From contig JBPBQS010000274.1 of assembly GCA_050920955.1 (NCBI GenBank), forward strand, positions 1 through 25,511: 25,511 bases of DNA, in the 5' to 3' direction. Source of the DNA: CAXSEF01 sp050920955 (lineage in GTDB: Bacteria; Pseudomonadota; Alphaproteobacteria; Acetobacterales; Acetobacteraceae). Under the pieces are notes generated by a model, which saw only the letters and a list, made by a program, of their open reading frames with translations, ran no database searches and was not told where the DNA came from. Of this stretch, positions 14,888-22,403 are shown piece after piece (positions within the stretch are counted from its first letter, which is position 1; every line of letters starts with the position of its first letter). Both the position numbers and the translations under genes were made by a program.

Positions 14888-15008
14888 CAAGCATGGGCTC
14901 TGCCCAAACCCGCCAGGGCGAGCCGCCCTGGACTGGCCTTGCTTAAGGGGTGCGTTCCAAGGGCGCAGCCTTTGGCGGAGTTTGAGGCAGCGCCTCAACC
15001 TTGCTTCC
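14886..15008. repeat. Modular hairpin repeat, copy 4 (full)
   Basis: Left: stem a TGGGC/GCCCA (14894-14898, 14902-14906), linker aacccg, stem b CCAGGGCG/CGCCCTGG (14913-14920, 14924-14931). Centre CTTAAG at 14942-14947. Right: stem b CCAAGGGC/GCCTTTGG (14957-14964, 14968-14975; one G-T), linker cggagt, stem a TTGAGGC/GCCTCAA (14982-14988, 14992-14998), ending ccttgcttcc. It fills the space between two convergent genes and could terminate both. Confidence 0.9.
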
Positions 15009-15009
15009 T

Positions 15010-16014
15010 TCAGCCGGCGTCGCGTGCCCGCAGCAGCGCGGCGGCCTCGACCGCGAAGTAGGTGAGCACGCCGCTGGCGCCGGCGCGTTTGAAGGCGAGC
15101 AGGCTCTCGAGGATGGCGCGGTCGCGGTCGAGCCAGCCGCGCTCGATGGCGCCGGCGAGCATCGCGTACTCGCCGGACACCTGGTAGGCGAAGGTGGGGA
15201 CGGCGAAGCGCTCGTGGACGCGGCGGACGATGTCGAGGTAGGGCATGCCGGGCTTGACCATGACCATGTCGGCGCCTTCCAGCAGGTCCATCTCGACCTC
15301 GCGCAGGGCCTCGTCGCCGTTGGCGGGGTCCATCTGGTAGGTCTTCTTGTCGCCCTTCAGCGCGCCGCCCGAGCCGAGCGCGTCGCGGAACGGACCGTAG
15401 AACGCGGACGCGTATTTGGCGGCGTAGGACATCAGGCGGACGTGGCCGTGGCCGGCGGCGTCGAGCGCCTCGCGGATGGCGGCGATGCGGCCGTCCATCA
15501 TGTCGGAGGGGGCGATCACGTCGATGCCGGCGTCGGCCTGGTTCACGGACTGGCGGGCGAGGACGGCCGTGGACTCGTCGTTGGCGACGTAGCCGTCGCG
15601 CAGCACGCCGTCGTGGCCGTGGTCGGTGTAGGGGTCGAGCGCCACGTCGCCGATCAGGCCGAGGTCGGGGAACTCGCGCTTGAGCAGGCGCGTGGCGCGG
15701 CAGATCAGGTTGTCGGGGTTGGCGGACTCCGTGCCCTCGGCGTCCTTCCTGTCCGCGGGCGTGGCGGGGAACAGGGCGAGCGCGGGGATGCCGAGGCGGG
15801 CGGCGGGGGCGACGTGGGCGGCGAGGCGGTCCAGCGTGACGCGCTGCACGCCGGGCATGGAGGCGATGTCGCTGGTGGTGGCCTGGCCGTCGATGACGAA
15901 GACGGGCCAGATCAGGTCGTCGACGGAGAGGCGGTTCTCGGCGACCAGGCGGCGGGTCCAGGCGTCGTGGCGGTTGCGGCGCATGCGGGTGGCGGGGAAG
16001 CGTCCGACGGTCAT
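15010..16014 (-). CDS. hemB: Delta-aminolevulinic acid dehydratase (porphobilinogen synthase), Mg type
   Basis: 334 residues. HemB joins two 5-aminolevulinate molecules into porphobilinogen, the first common step to haem, corrin and bacteriochlorophyll, in the cytoplasm. The ATG at 16014 has an AAGGA ribosome binding site about 8 bases upstream and begins MTVGRFPATRMRRNRHDAWTR, the family start. Schiff-base lysines are Lys200 (SYAAKYASAFYGP) and Lys254 (MVKPGMPYLD). The metal-site block is DVALDPYTDHGHDG (123-136), with Asp where zinc enzymes have Cys; this is the magnesium-dependent type typical of alphaproteobacteria. It is divergent from rodZ, and a promoter is visible upstream. Confidence 0.97.
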   Translation of the reverse strand: MTVGRFPATRMRRNRHDAWTRRLVAENRLSVDDLIWPVFVIDGQATTSDIASMPGVQRVTLDRLAAHVAPAARLGIPALALFPATPADRKDAEGTESANPDNLICRATRLLKREFPDLGLIGDVALDPYTDHGHDGVLRDGYVANDESTAVLARQSVNQADAGIDVIAPSDMMDGRIAAIREALDAAGHGHVRLMSYAAKYASAFYGPFRDALGSGGALKGDKKTYQMDPANGDEALREVEMDLLEGADMVMVKPGMPYLDIVRRVHERFAVPTFAYQVSGEYAMLAGAIERGWLDRDRAILESLLAFKRAGASGVLTYFAVEAAALLRARDAG

Positions 16015-16051
16015 GGCGCGGTCCTTCGATCGGGGCAGGCGGGCAGCAGCG

Positions 16052-16080
16052 GCAATAGGCCGCCGCGGGGGCCGTGCCAA
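16052..16080 (-). promoter_or_regulatory. Candidate sigma-70 promoter for hemB
   Basis: On the minus strand TTGGCA (16080-16075) and TATTGC (16057-16052) are separated by 17 bases. The expected start point lies about 30 bases before the hemB ATG at 16014. Read by eye only. Confidence 0.5.
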
Positions 16081-16137
16081 GCCGGCGGGACGGCGCGGCA
16101 GCGGGGCGCACGTGACCGAGGGCGCGTGCGCGGAGCG

Positions 16138-16167
16138 TTGGCAGCAGGCGGCTTCTGGGCCTAGATT
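16138..16167 (+). promoter_or_regulatory. Candidate sigma-70 promoter for rodZ
   Basis: TTGGCA (16138-16143) and TAGATT (16162-16167) with an 18-base spacer. The predicted start near 16174 gives about 46 bases of leader to the GTG at 16221. It has the same TTGGCA -35 as the divergent hemB promoter. Confidence 0.5.
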
Positions 16168-16220
16168 GAGGGCGGGATGACGCCGTGCCGTGCCAGGCCA
16201 GGGTGCCCGAAGGGGTGAGC

Positions 16221-17369
16221 GTGCTGCAGCAAACCAGGTCGAGGCTCGCGGGGTCGCGCGAGCGGCTGTCGGAGGCGTCGGGTCCCCCGTTGCGGGCCGG
16301 CGCGGTGCAGGTCGGCGCGGAGATCCGCGAGGCGCGCGAGGCCCTTGGCTGGAGCGTGGAGGCGGTGGCGGCGCAGCTTCGCATCCGCCAGCCCTACCTG
16401 GAGGCGATCGAGGCGGGGCGGGTGGCCGAGCTGCCGGGCAGCGCCTACGCCGTGGGGTTCCTGCGGGCGTACGCGGGGATCGTGGGGCTGGACGCGGACG
16501 CGCTCGCGGACCGGTTCCGCCAGGGCGCCACCGAGGTCAACCGGCGGACGGAGCTGGCGTTCCCGGCCCCGGTGCCGCAGCGCGGGATGCCGGCCGGCGC
16601 GGTGGTGGTGCTCGGCGCGCTGGTGGTGGTGGCGGCGTATGCGGGCTGGTACCGCGTCTCGAGCGACGGGCACACGCCGGTGCAGACCGTGCCGGAGGTG
16701 CCCGAGCATCTCGCGTCGCAGGCGGCCCCGGTGATGGCCGCGCCCTCGCCGCAGGTGGCCTCGATCCTGCCCGCGACCACGCCGTCGCCCCTGCCCGCGA
16801 CCGTGCCGCCGCCCGGTGCGCCGGCCCCGGCCGGGGCGCCGCCCGTGGCGGTGGCGCCGGCCGTGCAGCCGCAGCCGGTCCAGGCCGCGGCGGTTCCGGC
16901 CGCGACGCCGGCCCCGGCCGCGCAGCCCGTGGCCAGCGTGCCGGCGGTGGCGGCCGCAGGCCCGGCGGCGGCGGCGCCCGGCGCCGTGCCGGCGGGGACG
17001 CGGATCGTGCTTTCGAGCACGGCGCCGAGCTGGATCATGGTGCGCGAGAAGGGCGGCAAGGTGCTGGTCAACGAGACGCTGCACCCCGGGGAGACCTGGC
17101 CGGTGCCGGCGGACGAGCATCCGCTGCTGCTGTCGGTGGGCAACGCGCGGGCGCTGACGGTGTCGGTGGACGGCGTGGCGGCGCCGCAGCTCCAGGGCAC
17201 CAGCCGGCGCGACCTGCTGCTGGACCCGGCCGAGATGCAGGCGGGCAAGGCTGCGGCGGCCCCCGTGGCGCCGAAGCCGAAGCCCCGGCCTGCCGCCCCC
17301 GCCGCGGCGCCGGTCGGCGCGGACAGCTCCGCGGACGCGCTCAACGCGCGGCAGCTCGGCCAGCACTGA
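16221..17369 (+). CDS. rodZ: RodZ-like HTH/transmembrane/DUF4115 protein
   Basis: 382 residues from the GTG at 16221, picked because GAAGGGG lies 6 bases upstream; GTGs at 16185 and 16215 are alternatives. Layout: an N-terminal helix-turn-helix domain (about 29-100; VGAEIREAREALGWSVEAVA, LRIRQPYLEAIEAG, LPGSAYAVGFLRAYA), one transmembrane helix (about 123-144), a long Pro/Ala-rich periplasmic linker, and a C-terminal DUF4115 domain (IVLSSTAPSWIMVREKGGKV, NETLHPGETWPVP). RodZ links MreB to the elongation machinery and sets rod shape. The order rodZ-ispG-hisS is also found in E. coli, which supports the call. A Pro/Lys/Ala tail follows the last domain. Cell-shape role is from family knowledge. 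Confidence 0.87.
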   Translation: MLQQTRSRLAGSRERLSEASGPPLRAGAVQVGAEIREAREALGWSVEAVAAQLRIRQPYLEAIEAGRVAELPGSAYAVGFLRAYAGIVGLDADALADRFRQGATEVNRRTELAFPAPVPQRGMPAGAVVVLGALVVVAAYAGWYRVSSDGHTPVQTVPEVPEHLASQAAPVMAAPSPQVASILPATTPSPLPATVPPPGAPAPAGAPPVAVAPAVQPQPVQAAAVPAATPAPAAQPVASVPAVAAAGPAAAAPGAVPAGTRIVLSSTAPSWIMVREKGGKVLVNETLHPGETWPVPADEHPLLLSVGNARALTVSVDGVAAPQLQGTSRRDLLLDPAEMQAGKAAAAPVAPKPKPRPAAPAAAPVGADSSADALNARQLGQH

Positions 17370-17406
17370 GGCGGCCCGGTCCGCGGGAACCCGCTTCCTG
17401 CGTGAG

Positions 17407-17464
17407 GGTTTCCAAAGGCGAGCCTTTGGCGGAGTCCAGAGGCAGAGCCTCTGGCCTTGCTTCC
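17407..17464. repeat. Modular hairpin repeat, copy 5 (half unit, inverted)
   Basis: Stem b CCAAAGGC/GCCTTTGG (17412-17419, 17422-17429), linker cggagt, stem a CCAGAGGC/GCCTCTGG (17436-17443, 17447-17454), then ccttgcttcc. It is the reverse complement of copy 2 apart from loops. It lies between rodZ and ispG, about 110 bases before the ispG start. Confidence 0.9.
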
Positions 17465-17576
17465 CTGCTGCCTGCCCTGCGCGCGCGGTGCTTGGTCTTT
17501 CGCGGCGCGGGCTGGTAGTCCTTGGCGCAGACGGAACACGGAAACGGGCTCGCGTGCGGCCCGGCCTGGAGATCCC

Positions 17577-18722
17577 ATGAGCTACCGCCCCTACCAGCAG
17601 ATCGAGCGCCGGCGTTCGCGCCAGATCAGCGTCGGCCGCGTCAAGGTCGGCGGCGACGCGCCGATCACGATCCAGACCATGACCAACACGCTGACCTCGG
17701 ACGCGGCGGCGACGATCGCGCAGATCCGGCGCGCGGAGCTGGCCGGCGTGGACATCGTGCGCGTGTCGTGCCCGGACGTGGAGAGCACCGCGGCGCTGGC
17801 CGAGATCGTGCGCGAGGTGAACGTGCCGATCGTGGCCGACATCCACTTCCACTACAAACGCGCCATCGAGGCCGCGCAGGCGGGCGCTGCGTGCCTGCGC
17901 ATCAACCCGGGCAACATCGGCAGCGCGGAGCGGGTGCGCGAGGTCGTCACCGCGGCGCGCGAGCACGGCTGCTCGATCCGCATCGGGGTGAACGCGGGCT
18001 CGCTGGAGCGCCACCTGCTGGAGAAGTACGGCGAGCCGAACCCGGAGGCGCTGGTCGAGTCCGCGCTGGAGCACGCCAAGATCCTGCAGGACCACGACTT
18101 CCACGAGTTCAAGATCAGCGTGAAGGCGTCCGACGTGTTCATGGCGGTCGCCGCCTACCAGCAGCTCGCCGAGCAGTGCGACCACCCGCTGCACATCGGC
18201 ATCACCGAGGCGGGGGGCAAGCGTTCCGGCACGGTGAAGAGCGCGATCGGGCTGGGCAACCTGCTGTGGGCCGGGATCGGCGACACCGTGCGCGTCAGCC
18301 TGTCCGCCGAGCCCGAGGAGGAGGTTCTCGTCGGCTGGGACATGCTCAAGACGCTGGGCGTGCGCAACCGCGGGGTGAAGGTCATCTCCTGCCCGTCGTG
18401 CGCGCGCCAGGGGTTCAACGTGATCCAGACAGTGCAGCAGCTCGAGGAGCGGCTCGCCTACATCGAGACGCCGGTCACGCTGTCCATCATCGGCTGCGTG
18501 GTCAACGGGCCGGGCGAGGCGCTGATGACCGACGTGGGCCTCACCGGCGGCGGCAACAACCGGCACATGGTGTACTCGGCCGGCAAGCAGGACCATACCA
18601 TCGACGGCGCCTCGATGGTCGATCACATCGTGGCGCAGGTCGAGGCCAAGGTCGCGGCGATCCAGGCCGAGGAGAGCGCCAAGAAGGCGCTCGCCGAGGG
18701 GATGTCGGCGGCGGCCGAGTAA
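17577..18722 (+). CDS. ispG: 4-hydroxy-3-methylbut-2-enyl diphosphate synthase
   Basis: 381 residues from the ATG at 17577 (GGAG about 7 bases upstream). IspG (GcpE) converts MEcPP to HMBPP in the methylerythritol phosphate pathway, using a [4Fe-4S] cluster. The N-terminal TIM-barrel part has PITIQTMTNTLTSDAAATIAQ, VRVSCPDVES, VADIHFHYKRAIEAA, LRINPGNIGS and RIGVNAGSLE. The C-terminal cluster domain has Cys272 and Cys275 (ISCPSCARQGF), Cys307 (IIGCVVNGPGEA) and the Glu314 ligand, all in place. Length is normal for the short bacterial form. A hairpin repeat separates it from hisS, so transcription into hisS may be reduced. Confidence 0.97.
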   Translation: MSYRPYQQIERRRSRQISVGRVKVGGDAPITIQTMTNTLTSDAAATIAQIRRAELAGVDIVRVSCPDVESTAALAEIVREVNVPIVADIHFHYKRAIEAAQAGAACLRINPGNIGSAERVREVVTAAREHGCSIRIGVNAGSLERHLLEKYGEPNPEALVESALEHAKILQDHDFHEFKISVKASDVFMAVAAYQQLAEQCDHPLHIGITEAGGKRSGTVKSAIGLGNLLWAGIGDTVRVSLSAEPEEEVLVGWDMLKTLGVRNRGVKVISCPSCARQGFNVIQTVQQLEERLAYIETPVTLSIIGCVVNGPGEALMTDVGLTGGGNNRHMVYSAGKQDHTIDGASMVDHIVAQVEAKVAAIQAEESAKKALAEGMSAAAE

Positions 18723-18723
18723 G

Positions 18724-18790
18724 GCAGCAAGGCCAGGGCGCTGCCCTGGACCCGCCGGGGGCGAGCGCCCCCGGACCCGCGCAACTTAAG
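18724..18790. repeat. Modular hairpin repeat, copy 6 (half unit plus centre)
   Basis: Stem a CCAGGGC/GCCCTGG (18733-18739, 18743-18749), linker acccg, stem b CCGGGGGCG/CGCCCCCGG (18755-18763, 18766-18774), then CTTAAG at 18785-18790. It begins two bases after the ispG stop. The right half is absent, so this copy ends exactly at the centre of full units. Confidence 0.9.
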
Positions 18791-18803
18791 AAAGCGTTCA
18801 GCC

Positions 18804-18857
18804 ATGGTGTTCCAGGGTTCCGGGAGGCCGGGGCGGCGTTCCGGCGCGTGCGTCTAG
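18804..18857 (+). CDS. Possible 17-codon upstream reading frame leading into hisS
   Basis: An ATG at 18804 opens a frame of 17 codons (MVFQGSGRPGRRSGACV) whose TAG stop at 18855-18857 shares its last base with the GTG at 18857, the likely hisS start. The hisS start has no good ribosome binding site of its own, so ribosomes finishing this frame could restart on hisS. The sequence contains no histidine, so it is not a His attenuation peptide. Could be chance. Confidence 0.3.
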   Translation: MVFQGSGRPGRRSGACV

Positions 18858-20110
18858 TGGCCGGGCTGCAGGCCCCGCGCGGCACGCACGACCTCATCGG
18901 CGACGAGCAGCGGCGATACGCGCACGTCGTGGGCGAGGCGCGGCGCGTCGCCGGGCTGTACGGCCTCGACGAGTGGCAGACGCCGATCTTCGAGGCGGAG
19001 AACGTGTTCCTGCGCACGCTCGGCGACACGTCGGACGTCGTGACCAAGGAGATGTACTCGTTCGACGACCGCGGCGGCGACCGGCTGACGCTGCGGCCGG
19101 AAGGCACGGCGGGGATCTGCCGCGCGCTGGTCAGCAACGGGCTGACGCAGTCCCTGCCGCAGAAGGTGTTCTACGCCGGCCCGATGTTCCGCTACGAGCG
19201 GCCGCAGAAAGGGCGCTTCCGGCAGTTCCACCAGGTCGGCGCGGAGTGGATCGGGCCCGCCGAGCCGATGGCCGACGCGGAGGCGATCGCGTGCGGGCGC
19301 GACGTGCTGCGCGCGCTGGGCGTGGAGCAGGGCGTGGTGCTGGAGCTGAACACGCTGGGCGACGCGGAGAGCCGGGCGGCCTACCGGGCGGCGCTGGTGG
19401 CGTACCTGGAGGAGCGGCGGGCGGAGCTTTCGGCGGAGAGCGCGCTGCGGCTGGAGCGCAACCCGATGCGCGTGCTCGACAGCAAGGACGAGGGCGACCG
19501 CAGGGTCGTGGCCGACGCGCCGGTGATCGGGCCGCACCTCACGGAGGCGGCCCGCGCGTTCTACGACGGGGTGCGCCGCGGGCTGGACCGTTTCGGGGTG
19601 GCGTTCCGGGAGAACCCGCGGATCGTGCGCGGGCTCGACTACTACAGCCACACCGCCTTCGAGTTCGTCACCGACCGGCTCGGCGCGCAGGGCACCGTGC
19701 TGGCCGGCGGGCGCTACGACGGCCTGGTCGCCGAGATGGGCGGGCCGGCGACGCCCGCGATCGGCTGGGCTGCGGGGATCGAGCGGCTGTCGATGCTGAT
19801 GGAGGGCGTGCCGGCGGGGCCGGAGGTGGTCGCCGTGGTGCCGGTCGGCGAGGCGGCGGAGGCGGCGGCGGTGGACGTGCTGCGGGCGCTGCGCGGCGCC
19901 GGGCTGCGCGCGGAGATGGCGTACCGCGGCAACCTGAAGAAGCGCATGGAGCGGGCGAACCGGATCGGCGCGGGATACGCGGTGATCCTGGGCGAGGACG
20001 AGCTGGCGCGCGGCGCGGTGCAGCTGCGCGACCTGCGGGCCGGGGCGCAGGAGGAGGTGGCGCTGGGCGAGGTGGCGGCGGTGCTGGCCCGGCGCGTGGC
20101 GGCGGGGTAG
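18857..20110 (+). CDS. hisS: Histidyl-tRNA synthetase
   Basis: 417 residues from the GTG at 18857; a GTG at 18848 would add three residues. Class II synthetase charging tRNA-His. Motif 1 region APRGTHDL (6-13), then LRPEGTAGICRA, motif 2 FYAGPMFRYERPQKGRFRQFHQ, the histidine-binding RGLDYYSHTAFEF (258-270), GGRYDGL and motif 3 AIGWAAGIERL (301-311). The C-terminal anticodon-binding domain follows (about 325-417; VVAVVPVGEAAEAAA, NLKKRMERANRIGAGYAVI). Length is normal. No AUG start and no clear ribosome binding site are seen close to the GTG; see the small upstream frame. The next gene starts 3 bases after its stop. Confidence 0.96.
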   Translation: MAGLQAPRGTHDLIGDEQRRYAHVVGEARRVAGLYGLDEWQTPIFEAENVFLRTLGDTSDVVTKEMYSFDDRGGDRLTLRPEGTAGICRALVSNGLTQSLPQKVFYAGPMFRYERPQKGRFRQFHQVGAEWIGPAEPMADAEAIACGRDVLRALGVEQGVVLELNTLGDAESRAAYRAALVAYLEERRAELSAESALRLERNPMRVLDSKDEGDRRVVADAPVIGPHLTEAARAFYDGVRRGLDRFGVAFRENPRIVRGLDYYSHTAFEFVTDRLGAQGTVLAGGRYDGLVAEMGGPATPAIGWAAGIERLSMLMEGVPAGPEVVAVVPVGEAAEAAAVDVLRALRGAGLRAEMAYRGNLKKRMERANRIGAGYAVILGEDELARGAVQLRDLRAGAQEEVALGEVAAVLARRVAAG

Positions 20111-20113
20111 GGG

Positions 20114-20431
20114 GTGCTGGCGAACGCCGCCGGGGTCGCGGGGGCGCTGCTGATCTCCGGGCTCTACCTGCTCAACCAGATGGGGCGGCTGGACGCGGCG
20201 GACTGGCGCTACCCGGGGGGCAACCTGGCGGGGTCGGTGCTGATCTTCCTGTCGCTGCTGGAGACGTTCAACCTGCCGTCGGTGATGATCGAGGTGTTCT
20301 GGTCCGCGATCAGCGTGTTCGGGCTGGCGCGGGCGCTGGGCGGCAAGGCAGGAAGCAAGGCCGGGCTCTGCCCGGACCCGCCAAAGGCCAGGGGCCTTTG
20401 GAAACCCACCCCGGAAGCAAGCAAGCATTGA
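20114..20431 (+). CDS. Small two-helix membrane protein (CBU_0592-like), repeat-encoded tail
   Basis: 105 residues from a GTG at 20114, 3 bases after the hisS stop; the GGGTAGGGG over the hisS stop can serve as ribosome binding site. Two hydrophobic helices, about residues 5-21 (AGVAGALLISGLYLLNQMG) and 39-75 (LAGSVLIFLSLLETFNLPSV, IEVFWSAISVFGLARAL), match the pattern of the small CBU_0592-like domain proteins of unknown function. From about residue 80 the protein (GSKAGLCPDPPKARGLWK and on) is encoded by a hairpin repeat copy, so the original protein probably ended near residue 76. It is probably co-transcribed with hisS. Confidence 0.75.
   Translation: MLANAAGVAGALLISGLYLLNQMGRLDAADWRYPGGNLAGSVLIFLSLLETFNLPSVMIEVFWSAISVFGLARALGGKAGSKAGLCPDPPKARGLWKPTPEASKH
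20352..20404. repeat. Modular hairpin repeat, copy 7a (half unit)
   Basis: Stem a CCGGGC/GCCCGG (20361-20366, 20370-20375), linker acccg, stem b CCAAAGGCC/GGCCTTTGG (20381-20389, 20393-20401). It is translated as the tail of the small membrane protein. Confidence 0.9.
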
Positions 20432-20465
20432 AGGCCATGCAGAGCCTAGACCTTCCTTACCAAGT

Positions 20466-20528
20466 GGATTCTCAAGGCTTTGCCTTGAGCGGAGTCCAGA
20501 GGCAGAGCCTCTGGCCTTGCTTGCTTTC
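20466..20528. repeat. Modular hairpin repeat, copy 7b (half unit, inverted)
   Basis: Stem b CTCAAGGC/GCCTTGAG (20471-20478, 20482-20489), linker cggagt, stem a CCAGAGGC/GCCTCTGG (20496-20503, 20507-20514), then ccttgcttgcttt. With 7a it may be one unit split by about 60 unrelated bases that carry AAGCAAGCAAGCA and no CTTAAG. It ends 12 bases before the prfA start. Confidence 0.9.
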
Positions 20529-20540
20529 AGGCCCCCGTTC

Positions 20541-21599
20541 GTGAGCGGCGCCGCCCGTCTGGACCGCATCGTGGCGCGTGCCGAGGAGCTGCGCTCGGAC
20601 CTGTCCGCGACCGGAGTGAGCGGCGAGGCGTTCACGAAGGCGTCGCGCGAGCTGTCGGAGCTGGAGCCGGTGGTGGCGCGGATCGAGGAGCTGCGCGCGG
20701 CCGAGGCGCAGGCGGCCGAGGCGGAGGCGATGCTGTCCGACCCGGAGATGCGCGAGCTGGCGCAGGCGGAGCTGGAGGGGCTGCGCGAGCGGCTGCCGTC
20801 GCTGGCGCACGAGATACGGCTGTCGCTGCTGCCGAAGGACGAGGCGGACGCCAGGAGCGCGATCCTGGAGCTGCGGCCGGCGGCGGGCGGGGACGAGGCG
20901 GCGCTGTTCGCGGCCGAGCTGTTCGGGGCGTACCAGAAGTACTCGGAGGCGCACGGCTGGCGCTTCGAGGTCATGGAGTACGACGACACGGGGCTCGGGG
21001 GCATGAAGTCGGGCATGGCCGAGGTCACAGGGCGCAACGTGTTCGCGCGGCTGAAGTACGAGTCGGGCGTGCACAGGGTGCAGCGGGTGCCGGCGACGGA
21101 GAGCCAGGGGCGCATCCACACGTCCACGGTGACGGTGGCGGTGCTGCCGGAGGCGGAGGAGGTGGACGTGGAGGTCAACGAGAGCGACCTGCGCATCGAC
21201 GTCTACCGCGCGTCCGGCGCGGGCGGGCAGCACGTGAACAAGACGGAGAGCGCGGTGCGGATCACGCATCTGCCGACCGGGGTCGTGGTGGCGATGCAGG
21301 AGGAGCGCAGCCAGCACAAGAACCGGGCGAAGGCGATGAAGATCCTGCGGGCGCGCCTGTACGAGGCGCAGCGGGCGGCGCTGCACTCGACGCGCTCGGC
21401 GGACCGGAAGTCGCAGGTGGGGACGGGGGACAGGAGCGAGCGGATCCGGACCTACAACTTCCCGCAGGGGCGGGTGAGCGACCACCGGATCAACCTGACG
21501 CTCTACAAGATCGAGCGTGTCATGGCAGGCGAGCTGGACGAGTTCGTGGATGCGCTGACGGCCGAGGACCAAGCCGCGCGGCTGGCCGCGGACGAGTAG
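20541..21599 (+). CDS. prfA: Peptide chain release factor 1
   Basis: 352 residues from the GTG at 20541 (MSGAARLDRIVARAEELRSD). RF1 reads UAA and UAG and triggers release of the finished protein. The codon-recognition tripeptide is P-A-T (184-186, in QRVPATESQGRIHTS), typical of RF1 and unlike the SPF of RF2. The catalytic GGQ is at 228-230 (ASGAGGQHVNKTESAVR). Also seen are ELRPAAGGDEAALFAAELF and RIRTYNFPQGRVSDHRINLT. Length is normal. The ribosome binding site is weak, because the start lies just after a hairpin repeat. The glutamine methyltransferase gene prmC, which often follows prfA, is not here; the next gene faces it. Confidence 0.96.
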   Translation: MSGAARLDRIVARAEELRSDLSATGVSGEAFTKASRELSELEPVVARIEELRAAEAQAAEAEAMLSDPEMRELAQAELEGLRERLPSLAHEIRLSLLPKDEADARSAILELRPAAGGDEAALFAAELFGAYQKYSEAHGWRFEVMEYDDTGLGGMKSGMAEVTGRNVFARLKYESGVHRVQRVPATESQGRIHTSTVTVAVLPEAEEVDVEVNESDLRIDVYRASGAGGQHVNKTESAVRITHLPTGVVVAMQEERSQHKNRAKAMKILRARLYEAQRAALHSTRSADRKSQVGTGDRSERIRTYNFPQGRVSDHRINLTLYKIERVMAGELDEFVDALTAEDQAARLAADE

Positions 21600-21653
21600 C
21601 GCCGGTCCAGGGCAGCTCGCCCTGGCGGGTCCAGGGCAGGGCCCTGGCCTTTT
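21600..21653. repeat. Modular hairpin repeat, copy 8 (compact)
   Basis: Two stems of the same type: CCAGGGC/GCCCTGG at 21607-21613 and 21619-21625, and again at 21631-21637 and 21641-21647, joined by cgggt. It fills the gap between the convergent prfA and thiol oxidoreductase genes. Confidence 0.85.
21631..21653 (+). terminator. Probable rho-independent terminator after prfA
   Basis: The second stem of copy 8 (7 GC-rich pairs, loop agg) is followed by ccTTTTcc. It is the only copy here with a clear T run on the plus strand. It sits 32 bases after the prfA stop. Confidence 0.5.
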
Positions 21654-21654
21654 C

Positions 21655-22314
21655 CTACGCGAGCAGGACCTTCGCGGCGGCAGTGATGCCCTCGGCCATC
21701 GTGTCGGAGGGGAGCGCGCCGGAGAACAGCACGTGGCCCTCCAGGATGAAGGTCGGCACGCCGGAGAGGCCGGCGGCGCGGAAGCCCGCGTCCTCGGCGA
21801 GGACCTCGGCGCGGCCTTCGTCGCCGGCGAGGCAGGCGGCGGCCTCGGCGTGCGGCAGGCCGGCGGCGTCGGCGCAGGCGAGCAGGACCGCGTGGTCGGA
21901 AATGTCCTGGCCCCCGGCGAAGTAGGCGGCGAACAGGCGCTCCACGAGCGCGTCCTGGCGGCCGGAGCGGGCGGCGAGCGCGGTGAGGCGGTGGGCGTCG
22001 ACGGTGCTGGGCGTGCGCGCGATGCGGTCGAGGCGCAGGGCGAGGCCGGCGTCGGCGGCGGCGGCCGTGACCTGCGCGTCGAGCTCGGCCGAGCGGGCGG
22101 GGGAGCCGAACTTGGCGGCGCGGTAGGCGGCGCGGGGCATCCCGGCGGCGGGCATCGCGGGGTTGAGCTGGAAGGCGCGCCAGGTGATCGAGAGGCGGAC
22201 GCCGGAGGCTGCGATGCGGGGCAGGGCGCGGTCGAGCCGGCGCTTGCCGATGTAGCACCAGGGGCAGATGGCGTCGGAGACGATCTCCAGGCGGCCGGTG
22301 CGGGCGTCGGTCAT
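21655..22314 (-). CDS. DsbA family / FrnE-like thiol oxidoreductase
   Basis: 219 residues from the ATG at 22314. The thioredoxin-fold active site is C17-P-W-C20 in IVSDAICPWCYIGKRRLDRA, and the cis-Pro loop is SGVPTFILEG in the C-terminal half. Between them lies the helical insertion of the HCCA/FrnE group (WRAFQLNPAMPAAGMPRAAY, HRLTALAARSGRQDALVERL). There is no signal peptide, so a cytoplasmic enzyme; FrnE-type proteins act in disulfide exchange, stress resistance or polyketide biosynthesis. It is read toward prfA, and its start lies about 90 bases beyond the glnA stop in the same direction, with no strong promoter visible in that gap. Confidence 0.92.
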   Translation of the reverse strand: MTDARTGRLEIVSDAICPWCYIGKRRLDRALPRIAASGVRLSITWRAFQLNPAMPAAGMPRAAYRAAKFGSPARSAELDAQVTAAAADAGLALRLDRIARTPSTVDAHRLTALAARSGRQDALVERLFAAYFAGGQDISDHAVLLACADAAGLPHAEAAACLAGDEGRAEVLAEDAGFRAAGLSGVPTFILEGHVLFSGALPSDTMAEGITAAAKVLLA

Positions 22315-22403
22315 GGGCGTGGCTCCGGTGCGGGAGCGCGTGCGTAGGGCAGAAGCGTGGCGCCGTGCCACCCTTGCGGGGGGCGCGGCGCCGGTGCCGG
22401 GCG

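Noticed and set aside
13585..15008. Considered a CRISPR-like array because of several short repeats
   Set aside because: The repeats are palindromic hairpins at scattered sites separated by genes, not evenly spaced direct repeats with unique spacers.
12455..18626. Long minus-strand frames opposite the glycosyltransferases, rodZ and ispG
   Set aside because: They run through several real genes and repeats; no family signature, and composition is of shadow frames.
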